64,000 nucleotides of DNA from Peltaster fructicola (Eukaryota; Ascomycota; Dothideomycetes): the NCBI GenBank assembly GCA_001592805.2, contig CP051142.1, forward strand, positions 1,984,001-2,048,000, written 5' to 3'. The notes under the pieces are model-generated. The model searched no databases, was not told where the DNA came from, and worked only from the letters and a program-made list of their open reading frames with translations. This document shows positions 54,301 through 64,000 of the stretch, piece after piece; within the stretch, counting starts at the first letter, position 1, and the number at the start of each line of letters is the position of its first letter. Made by a program: the position numbers and the translations under genes.

Positions 54301-56144
54301 GCGATAATTCCAACCGTCAGGTGTCACGAAGATATACCTCCTTTCCACAGGAGAAACACTTCTGTTCGCTCCATCGAAGCCTTCATAACTAGATTGTTTG
54401 CTTCTCGCACTCGTTGGTCGACCGGTACTAGTGTTAGAAGCTGAGTGTCCATGCTTACGTACATGGTTGGGGCTGACTGGGGAGAGCTCGTCCTCAGGAC
54501 TCTGCTGGCTATCATGCTTGCCCCTTTTGAAAATGCCAAGAAAGCCTCTTGTTTCTTTCGCAGAGTTGGGAGGCTCCTGGTTAGTCTTTGCGGTATTGTC
54601 AATTGAGAGCGGCCGTCGATCGTGTCGCTTCGAACTCGTCTCATGCGATCTATCACTGCCTGCCGAGGTGCCGAATCGCTCTGTACTTGGTGAATGACTG
54701 TTGCTCGTGGGGATGTTCGTTTCTGAACTGTTCTGAGCTCTATGACTTGGTTTCCCGTTAGGCTTTGCAGTTGTGATTGCAGGACTCTGTGATGGAGAGG
54801 CTTGTAGCTTGCGGCCGTCACCAGTAGTGATGCCAGGAGAACTGCGCCCGCCACTGAAATTATCCGTAAGGGCGCCCAACGCTGGCCGAGAATCAGAACG
54901 AGACTCATGATATAGTGTGGATGCAGTGCCGCGACGCCCATTAGACACACGTGCAGGCGATTCATCTCCAGTGGAACTTGCAGTGGCTGGATTTGGTAGT
55001 CCATTGACATCCCGCGCAATATTAGAGAGATCTCAGCGCCTTCGGCACCAGAGTGTGTGTCGCTGCGACTACGAGGTGGCAGAGTGGAAGTCCCAGGCGG
55101 CGGTGGTGGTGTGCCTGCTGTACCACCACCTTGCAAAACCTCTTTCACAAGCTTTCTCAGTCTGCGAGACTCTGCCTCCTCATTCCTCTTATCCCAGGCT
55201 CTGTTCTGTTGTAGGAACTCCCTGTTGATCTGTGGGAGCACGGTCTGGTGCAGAAGAGCCAGGTTGCCAGCACCTCGACCAATATTCAGGAACTGATTGC
55301 CGTGGATATTCAAGTGCTCGAAAGCCGATAGCCATTCTTTTGAGAAGCCATGCGCTTGCATCCAATTCTTTACTTGCTCTCTCGACCAATTCTGCTCCGA
55401 AGGGCTTCCAGTGTAGTCGAGAGTTGAGGAGTGATCGCGATGTAAGATATCGCTGCTGGTTGGGATTTGTGTATTGAAACTGTGCGGCGCATGAGATGTG
55501 GCAGGCGAATGTCTCTCCCGTGCTGGCTCGAGAGTGATAGTTCCTCGTGGTCTAGCGCTCGTTGGAGTTGGAGGAGGAAAGGTGGCAGCATGTGGTGGAG
55601 GTTGCGACTGACTGTGCGGAGGTGGAGGTGTGGGATTAGGATAGTAGTGACTACTCCAGCTCTGATCGAACGAGTGCTGATGGACAGGCTGATGAGCTAT
55701 CTGATGCTCGTGAGGATAGAAGGGTGGCTGAGCCCTCGTGGTAGGCGTTTGCGCATACAATGGTGGAATGCCAACTCCAGGGCCAAAACTGTCCGATCCT
55801 GGCACATACGTCGCAGAAGTCAGAGGCTGGTGCTCTGCTGCTGGAGGGAATGCATATGTCCACAATGATGGATCGTAGCCTCCGGGCTGACTCGAAGGCT
55901 GTTGAGGCTGTCCACCAGGTCCTGGATACGTCGCTTGCCTGTTCACATTGTAGTATGGGTGAGGCTGGCCAGGCGGAGGCGGCACCCAGTTCTGCGGTGT
56001 GGTACCATTAGCCATTCGAGGTGGAGGCGGAGGTAGCGGCATGTTATTCGAGGTCTGTGTCTGCATGGTTAGAGGAGGAGGAGGGGGTATGTTGTAGCCC
56101 TGTCGCTGGCCACCCATGGGAGGATATGCTCCTTGTTGACTCAT
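51313..56144 (-). CDS. BCK1: BCK1-type MAPKKK of the cell-wall integrity pathway
   Basis: Starts at 56144 with a Pro/Gln/Tyr-rich region of about 250 residues. A SAM domain follows (NWSREQVKNWMQAHGFSKEW; LNIHGNQFLNIGRG). A second frame takes over near 55,030 (NIARDVNGLPNP), a long disordered Ser/Asp-rich linker, and the kinase domain: GQLIGKGTFGRVYLG, AVKQVEV, HRDLKADNILLD, SDFGISKRS, MAPEVIRA. The last exon, 51313-51430, adds DPVERPQADTLLRQPFC and ends KIRSAF; its intron is 51 bp (51431-51481). The frame change near 55,030-55,070 is best explained by a short intron ending in GCGCTGAG, but the donor is unclear. BCK1 activates the MKK-SLT2/MpkA cascade downstream of protein kinase C. Length and domain order are as expected. 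Confidence 0.88.
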
Positions 56145-56950
56145 GTTGACTGCTCGTTGGCTTTAGCAAAGGCGTGACGGTGGTTACATGAGGAGCAGGG
56201 CGATGCGAGAGCCGACTCGTCCTGAGACGAATGCTGACGTTCTCGATACTTGCGGGAAGTTGTTATGTACGCGATAGCCGCTGCTATGCCGCGCACAGCT
56301 GTGGTAACCCAGAGTGTCAAATACGATGTACGTTATCGCGAGTGTGTCCTATGCTCTTCCATGTATCATGCAACTCTTGCCCGCTTGATTGATGGGTGGC
56401 CTCGAATCGTCTTGGCTGTCCTTGGTGCGCACGCGATGACTGTCGCAGCGCTACCCGCCGTCGCTTCGGCTTTGACGTGAGGGATCTGAGATGTATGAAT
56501 TGTCGATTCTGTCGTTAGAATGGTGATTGTGGAGAGCGACTATCAATAGGTAGGGCGCTTATGAATGTAGAAGCCGGTGGCCTCAGAAGCGGCCCGTGGG
56601 ACGCAGACCGGACGGCCGCCGGCGTTAACCTTAGCTGGAGTGACAGCTCTGAGTACAATGCTGTTGTTCAGAAGCCTGCAGACCCGTGTTGCAAGGGACG
56701 ACCTGTGCACGAGAGCTGGTGGCGATCCGTACATGCATGCACAACCTCAGGTAGATGCGTTACGGACGTGCCACTGGGATACAACCCAATGTCGACTCTT
56801 ATGTATGGTCATGGAAAACTTATGATTGGCTAGATCGATGAAGCGCGTCCGCGCGTTGGAGGACATCTCGTAGCTGGACCTATACACTCAAGCATTGTCA
56901 TGAACACTCAGGACGTTCTGCCCGACTGACTAATCTCCCTGCTGCACCTT
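56145..56950. other. Upstream of BCK1 and 3' of the RING gene
   Basis: About 800 bp. Small ORFs at 56250-56480 and 56561-56833 have no motifs. Mostly BCK1 promoter. Confidence 0.4.
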
Positions 56951-57826
56951 TCAATATTGTACCGCCTCATCCCATTCGTCAAGCCTGCCGAATGGACTGC
57001 GCAACCACTGACTCAACTCGTGCAGAAGCAGTCGTGCATCACTGATGGACGTGAAGTCCGCCAACAGCTCTTGCGCCCTGCCATCGAAAGATTTTGGATC
57101 ATGCGAACGCAACACTGCAACGATGAACTCGATAAGATAGTCAGTCGTCGCTTGTCGTAGGCGAAGTCTCGAGCCGTTCTTCTGCTGTCGCTGTTGAGAT
57201 CCATGGTTCGAGTAGGTTCGCACTACCTGCAGTTCCCGACGTAAGAAAATGCGAGCTTTCAGTTGCAGCATTGATGAAGCTGAGAACGTTTCGGGTGTGA
57301 AGTCAGAGTAACCAGATTGTACATTGCTGCCCATGTGCGAGGAGTACATCTCATGTTCGTAGACTTGCTGACGTTTCGCTAATGCAGCAGTCTCAGGTCG
57401 ACGGCACTGTGTATCTTCGGAGCTCGCCTGAAGAATTGGCGCACTTGAATACGTCGAATGGTCTCGAGGAAGCAATGCCTGCGGCACCACATATCGCTTG
57501 AATTCATGGACACTTCTGAAGTCGTATTGTACCTCTGTGATTGCCTGTTTGCAAAGAGGACATCGAGCACTTGACTGCAGCCATTGTACAAGACAGAGAA
57601 AGTCGAAGCTGAGATGATTGCAAGGTACAGCTACCGCACGTTCTGTTATCGGACAAAGACAGATTGTGCAGCTCTCGATATGTTCATGTGCCGTCGTTCG
57701 CGTAAGTTCAGTCGTGACGAGGTGGTTTCCATCCTGCGCATTCCGTGCTGGCCGATGGTCCATCCATGAGGAAAGGTGTAAGTATGTCCGGGCGACCTGT
57801 CGTTGTTTGAGGCGTGGAGTGCACAA
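56951..57826 (-). CDS. RING-finger protein, probable E3 ubiquitin ligase
   Basis: A single exon encodes 291 residues (a start at 57763, MDHRPARNAQDGN, is also possible). The RING finger lies at about residues 53-92: CTICLCPITERAVAVPCNH, then FLCLVQWLQSSARCPLCK, with the C3HC4 spacing. Behind it sits YDFRSVHEFKRYVVPQ. The C-terminal 120 residues are helical (LRRELQVVRTYSNHGS; LLHELSQWLRSPFGRLDEW), a plan seen in fungal relatives of Topors-like RING proteins. Such proteins transfer ubiquitin from an E2; the substrate cannot be read from the sequence. No membrane segment is seen. Confidence 0.75.
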   Translation of the reverse strand: MCTPRLKQRQVARTYLHLSSWMDHRPARNAQDGNHLVTTELTRTTAHEHIESCTICLCPITERAVAVPCNHLSFDFLCLVQWLQSSARCPLCKQAITEVQYDFRSVHEFKRYVVPQALLPRDHSTYSSAPILQASSEDTQCRRPETAALAKRQQVYEHEMYSSHMGSNVQSGYSDFTPETFSASSMLQLKARIFLRRELQVVRTYSNHGSQQRQQKNGSRLRLRQATTDYLIEFIVAVLRSHDPKSFDGRAQELLADFTSISDARLLLHELSQWLRSPFGRLDEWDEAVQY

Positions 57827-58096
57827 GCCTAGAAGAGGTTAATCCAGTGGAATGACCGCGCGAGTCATGAGATAATGATTCGCGATGACGTCGACCCGTA
57901 GCTGGTGGTGCCAACACTTCCTGGTCAATAATGGTTGACATCTTTCAGACCAAGCATGAAGTAACCCTGTTTTAATCTGGTCTTCCAAGCAGTAGCCTCA
58001 CACGCACGAGTGTCGCAAGTCACGAGGTAGGTGCACATCGCACAAGATGGGTCTTCAGCATGCGACTTTCTGCTCTGCGCACTCATCACTTTCATC

Positions 58097-59340
58097 ATGT
58101 CGACTTTTGATACTCCTTGGTTCAGTTCGAACGAGAGTTTCTTCAACAAACTCAATGTAGCCAAGGACAAGCATATCATCATCAGTGGCGAGACCGAAGA
58201 CTTTGCGGAGGAGATAAGAGAACAGTGGCAGACTAACGGCTTCATCGCACATTATGTGCCATTCAGAGAAAGCTTCAACGATCTCATACAAAGAATCCAA
58301 CAAGCTGGAGAGGCTATACCAGTCGGTGACTCGTATGCAGTGGTAGGTATGGCTTGCTGCCGTGGAATGATGATGTGCATCACTGACAATGTGCAGCATT
58401 TGGCGATGCAGCGGCAGCAGTTCTACAAGCATACGTGAAGCCAAGGTCACCGCGGCTCGTTGCGATAGCAGCATACTATCCTTCCTCCATACCAGAGCCG
58501 TCAACCAAATATACAATCAAAGTTGTAGTTCACCTCGCAGGTGAAGAGGTTGATGTGCGGCGATACCCTGAAGTTCTTGGCATTCAGTCAACCAAGACCA
58601 GGACCACAAGGAAACGGATAGACTCCGGTACTGGCTATGGAGGCTGTCTTCAGCTTGGATTCAAATCGTATTACTACGACGACTGTGAGCCAGGCTTCGC
58701 CGAGAACGATCTGGACGAGTATGATGCAATCGCAGCAGACGTTGCTTTCAGCCGCAGTCTTGAGGCTATCAAACGTGCCTTTCGCCTAGAGGACGAGATC
58801 GAGTCAATAAGGGATAGCATCACACAGACTACAGCGCGAGGCGACATCGACGATGCTGTCAAATACCTTACCACGAATACTACGCTACTCAACCCAGCGA
58901 CCCTGACTGGAGGTGTAGGAAGCGCGGCCATCAGACGATACTATCACCAGATCTTCCAGCCATTGCCACCTTCGTTGAGCGCCAAGCTCATCTCCCGCAC
59001 AACTTGCTCAGATCGAGTAGTCGACGAGGTGTTGCTCACCTTCCAGCACACAGAACCAATACCTTGGCTACTTCCAGGCATACCAGCTTCTGGTAGGAAG
59101 GTCGAGATTGTAATAGTAAGTATCGCCTGCATACGAGGAGGCTTTCTGGTCAAAGAACACACATACTGGGATCAGGCCAGTCTACTAATGCAGATTGGTC
59201 TGCTCGATCCTAAGTGTGTTCCTGAGCCCTGGCGAAAAAGAGGTGTGCAAAGACTGCCTATCGTGGGCGCGGAAGCTGCCAGAGCAATCAAGAGAGGAGG
59301 CAGCAAGCTTCTGAATTCATTCATTGGTAATGTAATGTAG
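58097..59340 (+). CDS. Two-domain protein: dienelactone-hydrolase-like plus SnoaL-like
   Basis: Exons 58097-58346 and 58397-59340 (50 bp intron, donor GTATGG) give 397 residues, with the junction YAVV-AFGDAAAAVLQ. Residues 1-160 have an alpha/beta-hydrolase flavour: an opening for a nucleophile elbow and PRLVAIAAYYPSS, then VHLAGEEVDVRRY. A hydrolase catalytic triad is not obvious. Residues about 250-370 resemble a SnoaL/NTF2-like cone: the YYHQIFQPLPPS start, a VDEVLLTFQHT strand, HTYWDQASLLMQIGLL. This combination is common in uncharacterised fungal proteins. A small-molecule role is likely but not shown. Complete, not in the accessory block. Confidence 0.65.
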
Positions 59341-59446
59341 ATGCTTACAGAGACGCCGTTGCGTCGCTATACAGGGTATCATATATGCAATTCCTTCACA
59401 GCATACTTATTAGCATGCTCTTTACCCTGTCATGTCGCTGGTAGTT

Positions 59447-60887
59447 CTAGTCCCATCGGAGCACATCTGCACTGATCGGACCAACAGCACGAGCTGGGAT
59501 CGATGCGGTCATGGGCTTTGCACTTCCGCATATCCCACATCTACCAGCGTCTCCAGCGTTCAAGTATTCAGACTCCTTGCAGGTAGCACTCTGGCAACTC
59601 CATGTGTTGCTCACGAGTCTTGGGCGAAGAACATGAGCACAAGCCAGACAGAGAAGAGAGCCTACCTCGTTCTCAAGAGAGCAGATCGGACAGAGTGCTG
59701 TGTTAGCAACTGATATGCCGCACGATTCCTTGCTCACTCTTGCATCGCTGGTAGGATCTACAGGTGCGGTGGCTGTGATCGTAGGAGGAGAGGATTCGTC
59801 GATAGCCGAACCGACCAGTGGCTTTACTGGCTTCAAAGCAGCTGTCTCTGCTGACACAGGCCCTTCGATAGGCGCCTTTGGGGACGACTCATTCTTGCTT
59901 GGCTTCGCCTGAGCAGCCGCAGACACTGCTTCGGTAACAGCTCGGAGCTCTTTCATCTCGTCGTTGGCGTCTTCGGTCTCTTCGTCTTCGCCATTGCAAA
60001 CCTTGACATACCCGTTGCTGTCCGCTGCTGGAGAATTATCATCCTCTAGGTCTGAATCAGACCATTCGATGTCGCTATCGTCCGTTTGTTCATCTGTAGA
60101 CTTCACCTGCTGTGTCTTCGCAACCTCGAACCGTGCTAGTGCTGCTTGTGTTTAACTCGCGCCCTCGTTTGCTGTTTGCAACTCTGGGCTTGCCTTGATG
60201 TCTGTGGGACTGTTCGAGAGCGCCACGCACAAGCTCGTCCTCGCCCAGCGCATTTCCTCCGCCATGCTTGCCAAACTTCTTAGCGATTCGTCGTTGTTGT
60301 CGCTCTGCATACGTCGGACGTGGATCATCTGGAGCGCGCCCTGCATTTCGCTTACGCTTCCGGCCACGCCTTCGATATGTACCACCACACAGATGTTCTG
60401 GAACATCTCCATCCGCCATGGGTCGATCCATGACAAACCCACCGGAGGTAAGATGCTGTCCTCTGCCCCATACGCCCTCACCAAGATAATTCTTTGCCCA
60501 TAAATCATACATCTCTTGGGCGTACTGATTGCGGACTTGCCAGAAGAACTTGCTGTGATCCATTTGCTTACAGTGTGCGAGTTCGTGCATCATGACCATT
60601 TGGACGAACTTGAAACCGAGCCATCGACCTGATCGGTCCTTGAGAACAAGCTGAATGCATTCTCCTGCATTAAAATTACGTCCAAGGAATTCGTTGTTGT
60701 GTGGAAACTCCTCAAGTGACATGACTGAAATGTGTGCTGCTTTCATCACAGGGTAGCATTGTGCTGCAATGCGATTGAGAAAGTCTTCAGCGGTGGCTTT
60801 ATCTGGACCTTCGATCGGCTTGATGAAGTTGATCAGTGTGTTCGGTCGCTGTGAGCGCTCGTTGAGGCGCTCATAACCGAGAGGCAT
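59447..60887 (-). CDS. WSS1-like WLM-domain DNA-protein crosslink protease, one frame break
   Basis: Start at 60887 (MPLGYERLNERSQRPN), the standard opening of fungal WLM proteins. The metalloprotease part has QMVMMHELAHCKQMDHSKFF (HExxH plus the third zinc ligand), FFWQVRNQYAQEMYDLWAK and LCGGTYRRRGRKRKR. After GRELN the homology (AALARFEV) continues in a second frame, a one-base slip at about 60,146-60,147, into an acidic stretch and a C-terminal region with CPICSLENEVGSLLCLAC and CGICGSAK zinc-ribbon-like motifs. WSS1/SPRTN proteases digest protein crosslinked to DNA and often bind SUMO or ubiquitin through such tails. Since the gene is conserved and lies in housekeeping DNA, an assembly indel is the simplest explanation. 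Confidence 0.8.
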
Positions 60888-61387
60888 GTCTGTGGCGAAG
60901 TGCAGTGTTGACGAAACTGGCAACGGGCATGCACAAGAGGAGTACAGTGACTTGCTATAGTGCTCTGCACATCAGTCACGTGAAACATCTCTTGTCACTT
61001 CGAAGAGATGTAGAGAACCCAATAGTGCATGTGTCAAGAGGCAGTTCCATCTAGATAGAACACTAGCGCGTCAAGAAGCACGCGCCAGACGACGTACGCC
61101 AAGACCTTCGAAAGTGGCCGCAGTAGTGCGGACAACCCAGACCTCATCCGAGTTATTCACAGACCGGACCGTGGACAATTCGTTGGACAAGGTAAGCATC
61201 CATCCTCTGTCTTCTGCCGAGTAGACATTCACTCGCAGTCACACTGCGATCACTTGCTGAGTATGGCTATGCTGCGTTCCTCCTCGCACATCAACTGTGT
61301 GAGCCTTGCTCAAACTATCACAAGCTTGACCATGCTTCACTCATGCTGATAGGCAATTCTATGTAGGTAATCTAACACACCGCGAAG
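60888..61387. promoter_or_regulatory. Divergent spacer between the WSS1-like and SPT10 genes
   Basis: 500 bp between opposite start codons, presumably both promoters. No gene or repeat is seen. Confidence 0.4.
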
Positions 61388-62889
61388 ATGCCAGCACTGC
61401 TCGACGATCCCACCTCGCCGGCGATCTATCGATTGTCAGGAGCTCCTCCTTACCCTTCGCCATATGACACCCTGCCTCTCGAGATACAGCCCCGCCAGGT
61501 CACACTTCGTGATCGGACCACAACTGCTACGCTTGTTCCATTTTCAGCGCCTTCTCAAGTCCCACCAGCCTTGACGGTCCACCTCTGCGATGTCCTCAAC
61601 CGCGAGATCGAGAAGGGTGACACATACCCTATGATGGATCCTTTGCCAGTAAGCACTTTCGCCATGTACTGGTTCTCCAACTTCACAGCGATAATGGTAC
61701 TTGGTGACATTCAGTCGAGCTCGGAAATAGCAGAGATGGAAGCGCGAGGCGCAGACTGGAGTAAGGAATGTCTTGAAGCTTCTACATCAAGCCGAACTAT
61801 CCCGGTAGAAGCAGCCATGTCTGTAACGGCGGCTTTCTGGTCACAAGTGCAGCTCGAAATCGTGGTGTCGGTCGTCTGATGGGCGAAGGATACTTGGATT
61901 GGGCGCCGAAACTTGGCTACACGTACTCCGTGTTCAACCTTGTGTATGAGACTAATGTAGCGTCTCTGCGCATCTGGGATGCACTCGGCTTCAAGCGCAT
62001 TGGTCGAGTCAAAGGCTGCGGCAACTTGAAGTCATATCCCGATCAGTACATTGATGCTATCATCTTTGGACGCGAGCTCGGCGGCGACGAGGATGAGTAC
62101 GTCAGTGAGGAACGCTTCGATAAGATACGCTATTACCTGAAGACTGGTACCTACCCAGCAGGATCAGATCGTGCCGAAAAGTCACGACTCAGAAGTGCAG
62201 CCACACACTATCGCCTGGTTCCATCAGCCACTGGAAACGACGAAGACGAGAAGCTCATGCTCAAGGGCAAGGAAGTCATCTCTGATCCGCACAAGCAGTA
62301 TGAAATCGCCCGCGCGACTCACATGACGAATCACGGTGGCATCAACAAGACTACCGCTACCATCGCTGATAAGTACCACTGGGTGCGTATCAAAGAGACT
62401 GTGTCATTGGCCATTCGCAATTGTACAGAGTGCAAAGACAGCTCAGCTACTAAGCCAGCGTACAGCACACGTGGAAAGGCACAAGACAACAACACATCAA
62501 CTCCAAGCGCGCAACGTAGCTCGCCAAAGAGTACACAATCGGCGGCCGCCACAGCAGGAGCCTCTCTGGCACAAGCCGATGTTCACAACGACATCTCACA
62601 CCAAGCACATCAACATAGCTTAGCACCAGTAGCCCAGATGCAGTATCCATCATACTCGGATCTGCCAGTTGATCCTCAGATCATGTCTGATCTCAATCAG
62701 TGGGAGAACCCAGCCGGCCATGCTCTGCACACTTTGGGCCATCATGCCAGCTCAGATGCTATGCAAATCGATGGAGTGACTGGCGACATTCAGATTGGTG
62801 CGAGACCTGGTATTCACGACGAAGACAATGTCAGCGTGAGGCTGCGACAGGAGCTTGAGGCCGAGATGGTCGATCAGCGTAGAGCTTAG
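61388..62889 (+). CDS. SPT10: SPT10-like GNAT acetyltransferase with integrase-type zinc finger, one frame break
   Basis: Residues 1-250 are a GNAT domain: an N-terminal fungal extension (LPLEIQPRQVTLRDRTT), KPNYPGRSSHVCNGGF, the acetyl-CoA loop SAARNRGVGRLMGEGY and LVYETNVASLRIWDALGFKR. Residues about 310-360 hold an HHCC zinc finger, ARATHMTNHGGINKT...CTEC, like that at the start of retroviral-type integrases. In yeast Spt10 this finger binds histone-gene upstream activating elements. The C-terminus is a Gln/Ser-rich tail. The frame changes once at about 61,775, between WSKECL and SFYIKPNYP. One missing G would account for it, and no intron fits. SPT10 regulates core histone genes. It is conserved and likely functional, so an assembly error is suspected. 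Confidence 0.82.
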
Positions 62890-63213
62890 CCAGCTCTATA
62901 TTGGAGTGTTCCGTGCGCAGCGTCGAGAGACGGATAGTTCCCTCGTCTTACATGAGCGAGATATCGATAAGACCACGAAAGATCATATCTTTCTCGATCA
63001 ACGAGTATGCAGACGTATCGAGAGCTCTTCTCGTTCAGACCCTTCGCAATGAAGAACCCCACTAGCGCGTGTCCTGCATAACCCTGCCCCACTAGTGTTT
63101 GATGGAGGAAATATTTGATCGCACTTAGGACGACTCACTCTTCTTTAGCATCCCACTTGACCTTGCTATACCGCAGCTCGAATAGCATCTTCTTTCAACC
63201 CGGAATCGTCAAC
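62890..63213. other. Upstream region of SHMT
   Basis: About 320 bp between SPT10 and the SHMT start. No gene; probably promoter and leader. Confidence 0.45.
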
Positions 63214-64000
63214 ATGGCTACAAACGGTGCCAATGGATCGCACGGCGCGACTTATGCTCTTTCACAGTCCCACAGAGACTTGATGGAGAAATCGCTGGTA
63301 GAGACCGACCCAACCATTGCTGAGATCATGGCCAAGGAGATCAAGCGTCAGAAGGAGAGCATCTTGCTCATCGCATCCGAGAACGTCACTTCGAAGGCTG
63401 TCTTCGATGCGCTTGGAAGTCCTATGAGCAACAAGTACTCAGAAGGATACCCAGGAGCTCGTGTAAGTGCCGCGAGGCAGCTGTAGCCACCTCATGCTGA
63501 TTATGTGTAGTACTACGGAGGCAACGAACACATTGATGAGATTGAGCTATTGTGCCAGAAGCGTGCACTGGAGACTTTTGGTTGTGACCCAGAGAAATGG
63601 GGTGTCAACGTGCAGTGCTTGTCTGGCTCGCCAGCCAACCTGCAGGTATATCAGGCTATCATGCGTCCTCACGACCGCCTGATGGGCCTCGACCTGCCAC
63701 ACGGCGGTCACTTGAGTCACGGATATCAGACACCAACCAAGAAGATCTCTGCGGTCAGCACATACTTCGAGACGTTCCCATACCGCGTCAACCTTGAGAC
63801 CGGCATCATCGACTACGATCAGCTTGAGCAAAACGCTCTCATGTACAGGCCCAAGGTCATTGTTGCTGGTACTTCAGCATACTGCCGGACGATCGACTAC
63901 AAGCGCTTCCGTGAGATTGCAGACAAGGTTGGCTGCTACCTGATGGTCGATATGGCCCATATCTCAGGCCTCATCGCTGCACGTGTCAACGACAGCCCAT
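63214..64000 (+). CDS. SHM2: Cytosolic serine hydroxymethyltransferase (cut by window end)
   Basis: Start at 63214 ([11 protein letters not shown]). Exon 1 ends at 63462 and exon 2 begins at 63511 after a 48 bp intron, joining SEGYPGAR to [12 protein letters not shown]. The part in the window has [43 protein letters not shown] and [17 protein letters not shown] (with the PLP-stacking and cofactor Asp/His motifs). The PLP lysine lies beyond the edge. It transfers the serine hydroxymethyl group to tetrahydrofolate, giving glycine and 5,10-methylene-THF. No mitochondrial presequence follows the chosen ATG. An in-frame upstream ATG at 63115 would give a hydrophobic, basic extension, so a second mitochondrial form cannot be excluded. 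Confidence 0.9.

Noticed and set aside
62280-62450. HHCC motif suggesting a retroelement integrase
   Set aside because: It is fused to a GNAT domain in SPT10 order, with no reverse transcriptase, RNase H or long terminal repeats nearby.

Overview
The window is nuclear DNA of a filamentous ascomycete. The evidence is many 44-65 bp GT-AG introns, HET-domain genes, a fungal GH71 alpha-1,3-glucanase, a GIT1/phosphate-type transporter, a BCK1-type MAPKKK and a DUF3435 tyrosine recombinase. A Dothideomycete fits the overall flavour, but that is a weak inference.

Layout. About 0.3-12.3 kb is conserved housekeeping DNA: AIM41, a decayed class II aldolase/adducin gene, a secreted GH71 enzyme, ALG7, SEH1, a PRS5-type PRPP synthetase and a TMEM33/POM33-like protein. 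A C2H2 factor and an NmrA-like reductase follow (12.7-15.6 kb), then about 4 kb of gene-poor DNA with one orphan ORF. About 19.4-46.0 kb is an accessory block. It holds a truncated HET/NB-ARC protein, a CrpA-like copper ATPase, a pogo/Fot1 transposon with an internal inversion, a HET gene cut by a stop, a 5'-truncated aquaglyceroporin, an MCT-like carrier, a GIT1/phosphate-type carrier, an ACR3 arsenite exporter divergent from an Acr2/Arc2-type arsenate reductase, a bZIP factor, a small secreted protein, a dynamin-like GTPase and, at the right edge pointing inward, a DUF3435 tyrosine recombinase. About 46.5-64 kb returns to conserved genes: a mitochondrial K+/H+ exchange-related protein, carnitine acetyltransferase with alternative mitochondrial and peroxisomal signals, BCK1, a RING protein, a two-domain hydrolase, a WSS1-like protease, SPT10 and cytosolic serine hydroxymethyltransferase (cut by the window edge).

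Main interpretation. The accessory block has the layout of a Starship: an edge-located DUF3435 'captain' recombinase followed by cargo, here metal/metalloid resistance genes and NLR/HET allorecognition genes. The bZIP, arsenate reductase and ACR3 genes match in function the yeast ARR1-ARR2-ARR3 set. Element ends and target-site repeats could not be fixed by eye, so the Starship call is an inference.

Caveat. Several otherwise well conserved genes (ACR3, the DUF3435 recombinase, the WSS1-like gene, SPT10) each show one single-base frame break. Because two lie in housekeeping DNA, residual assembly indels are at least as likely as gene decay.
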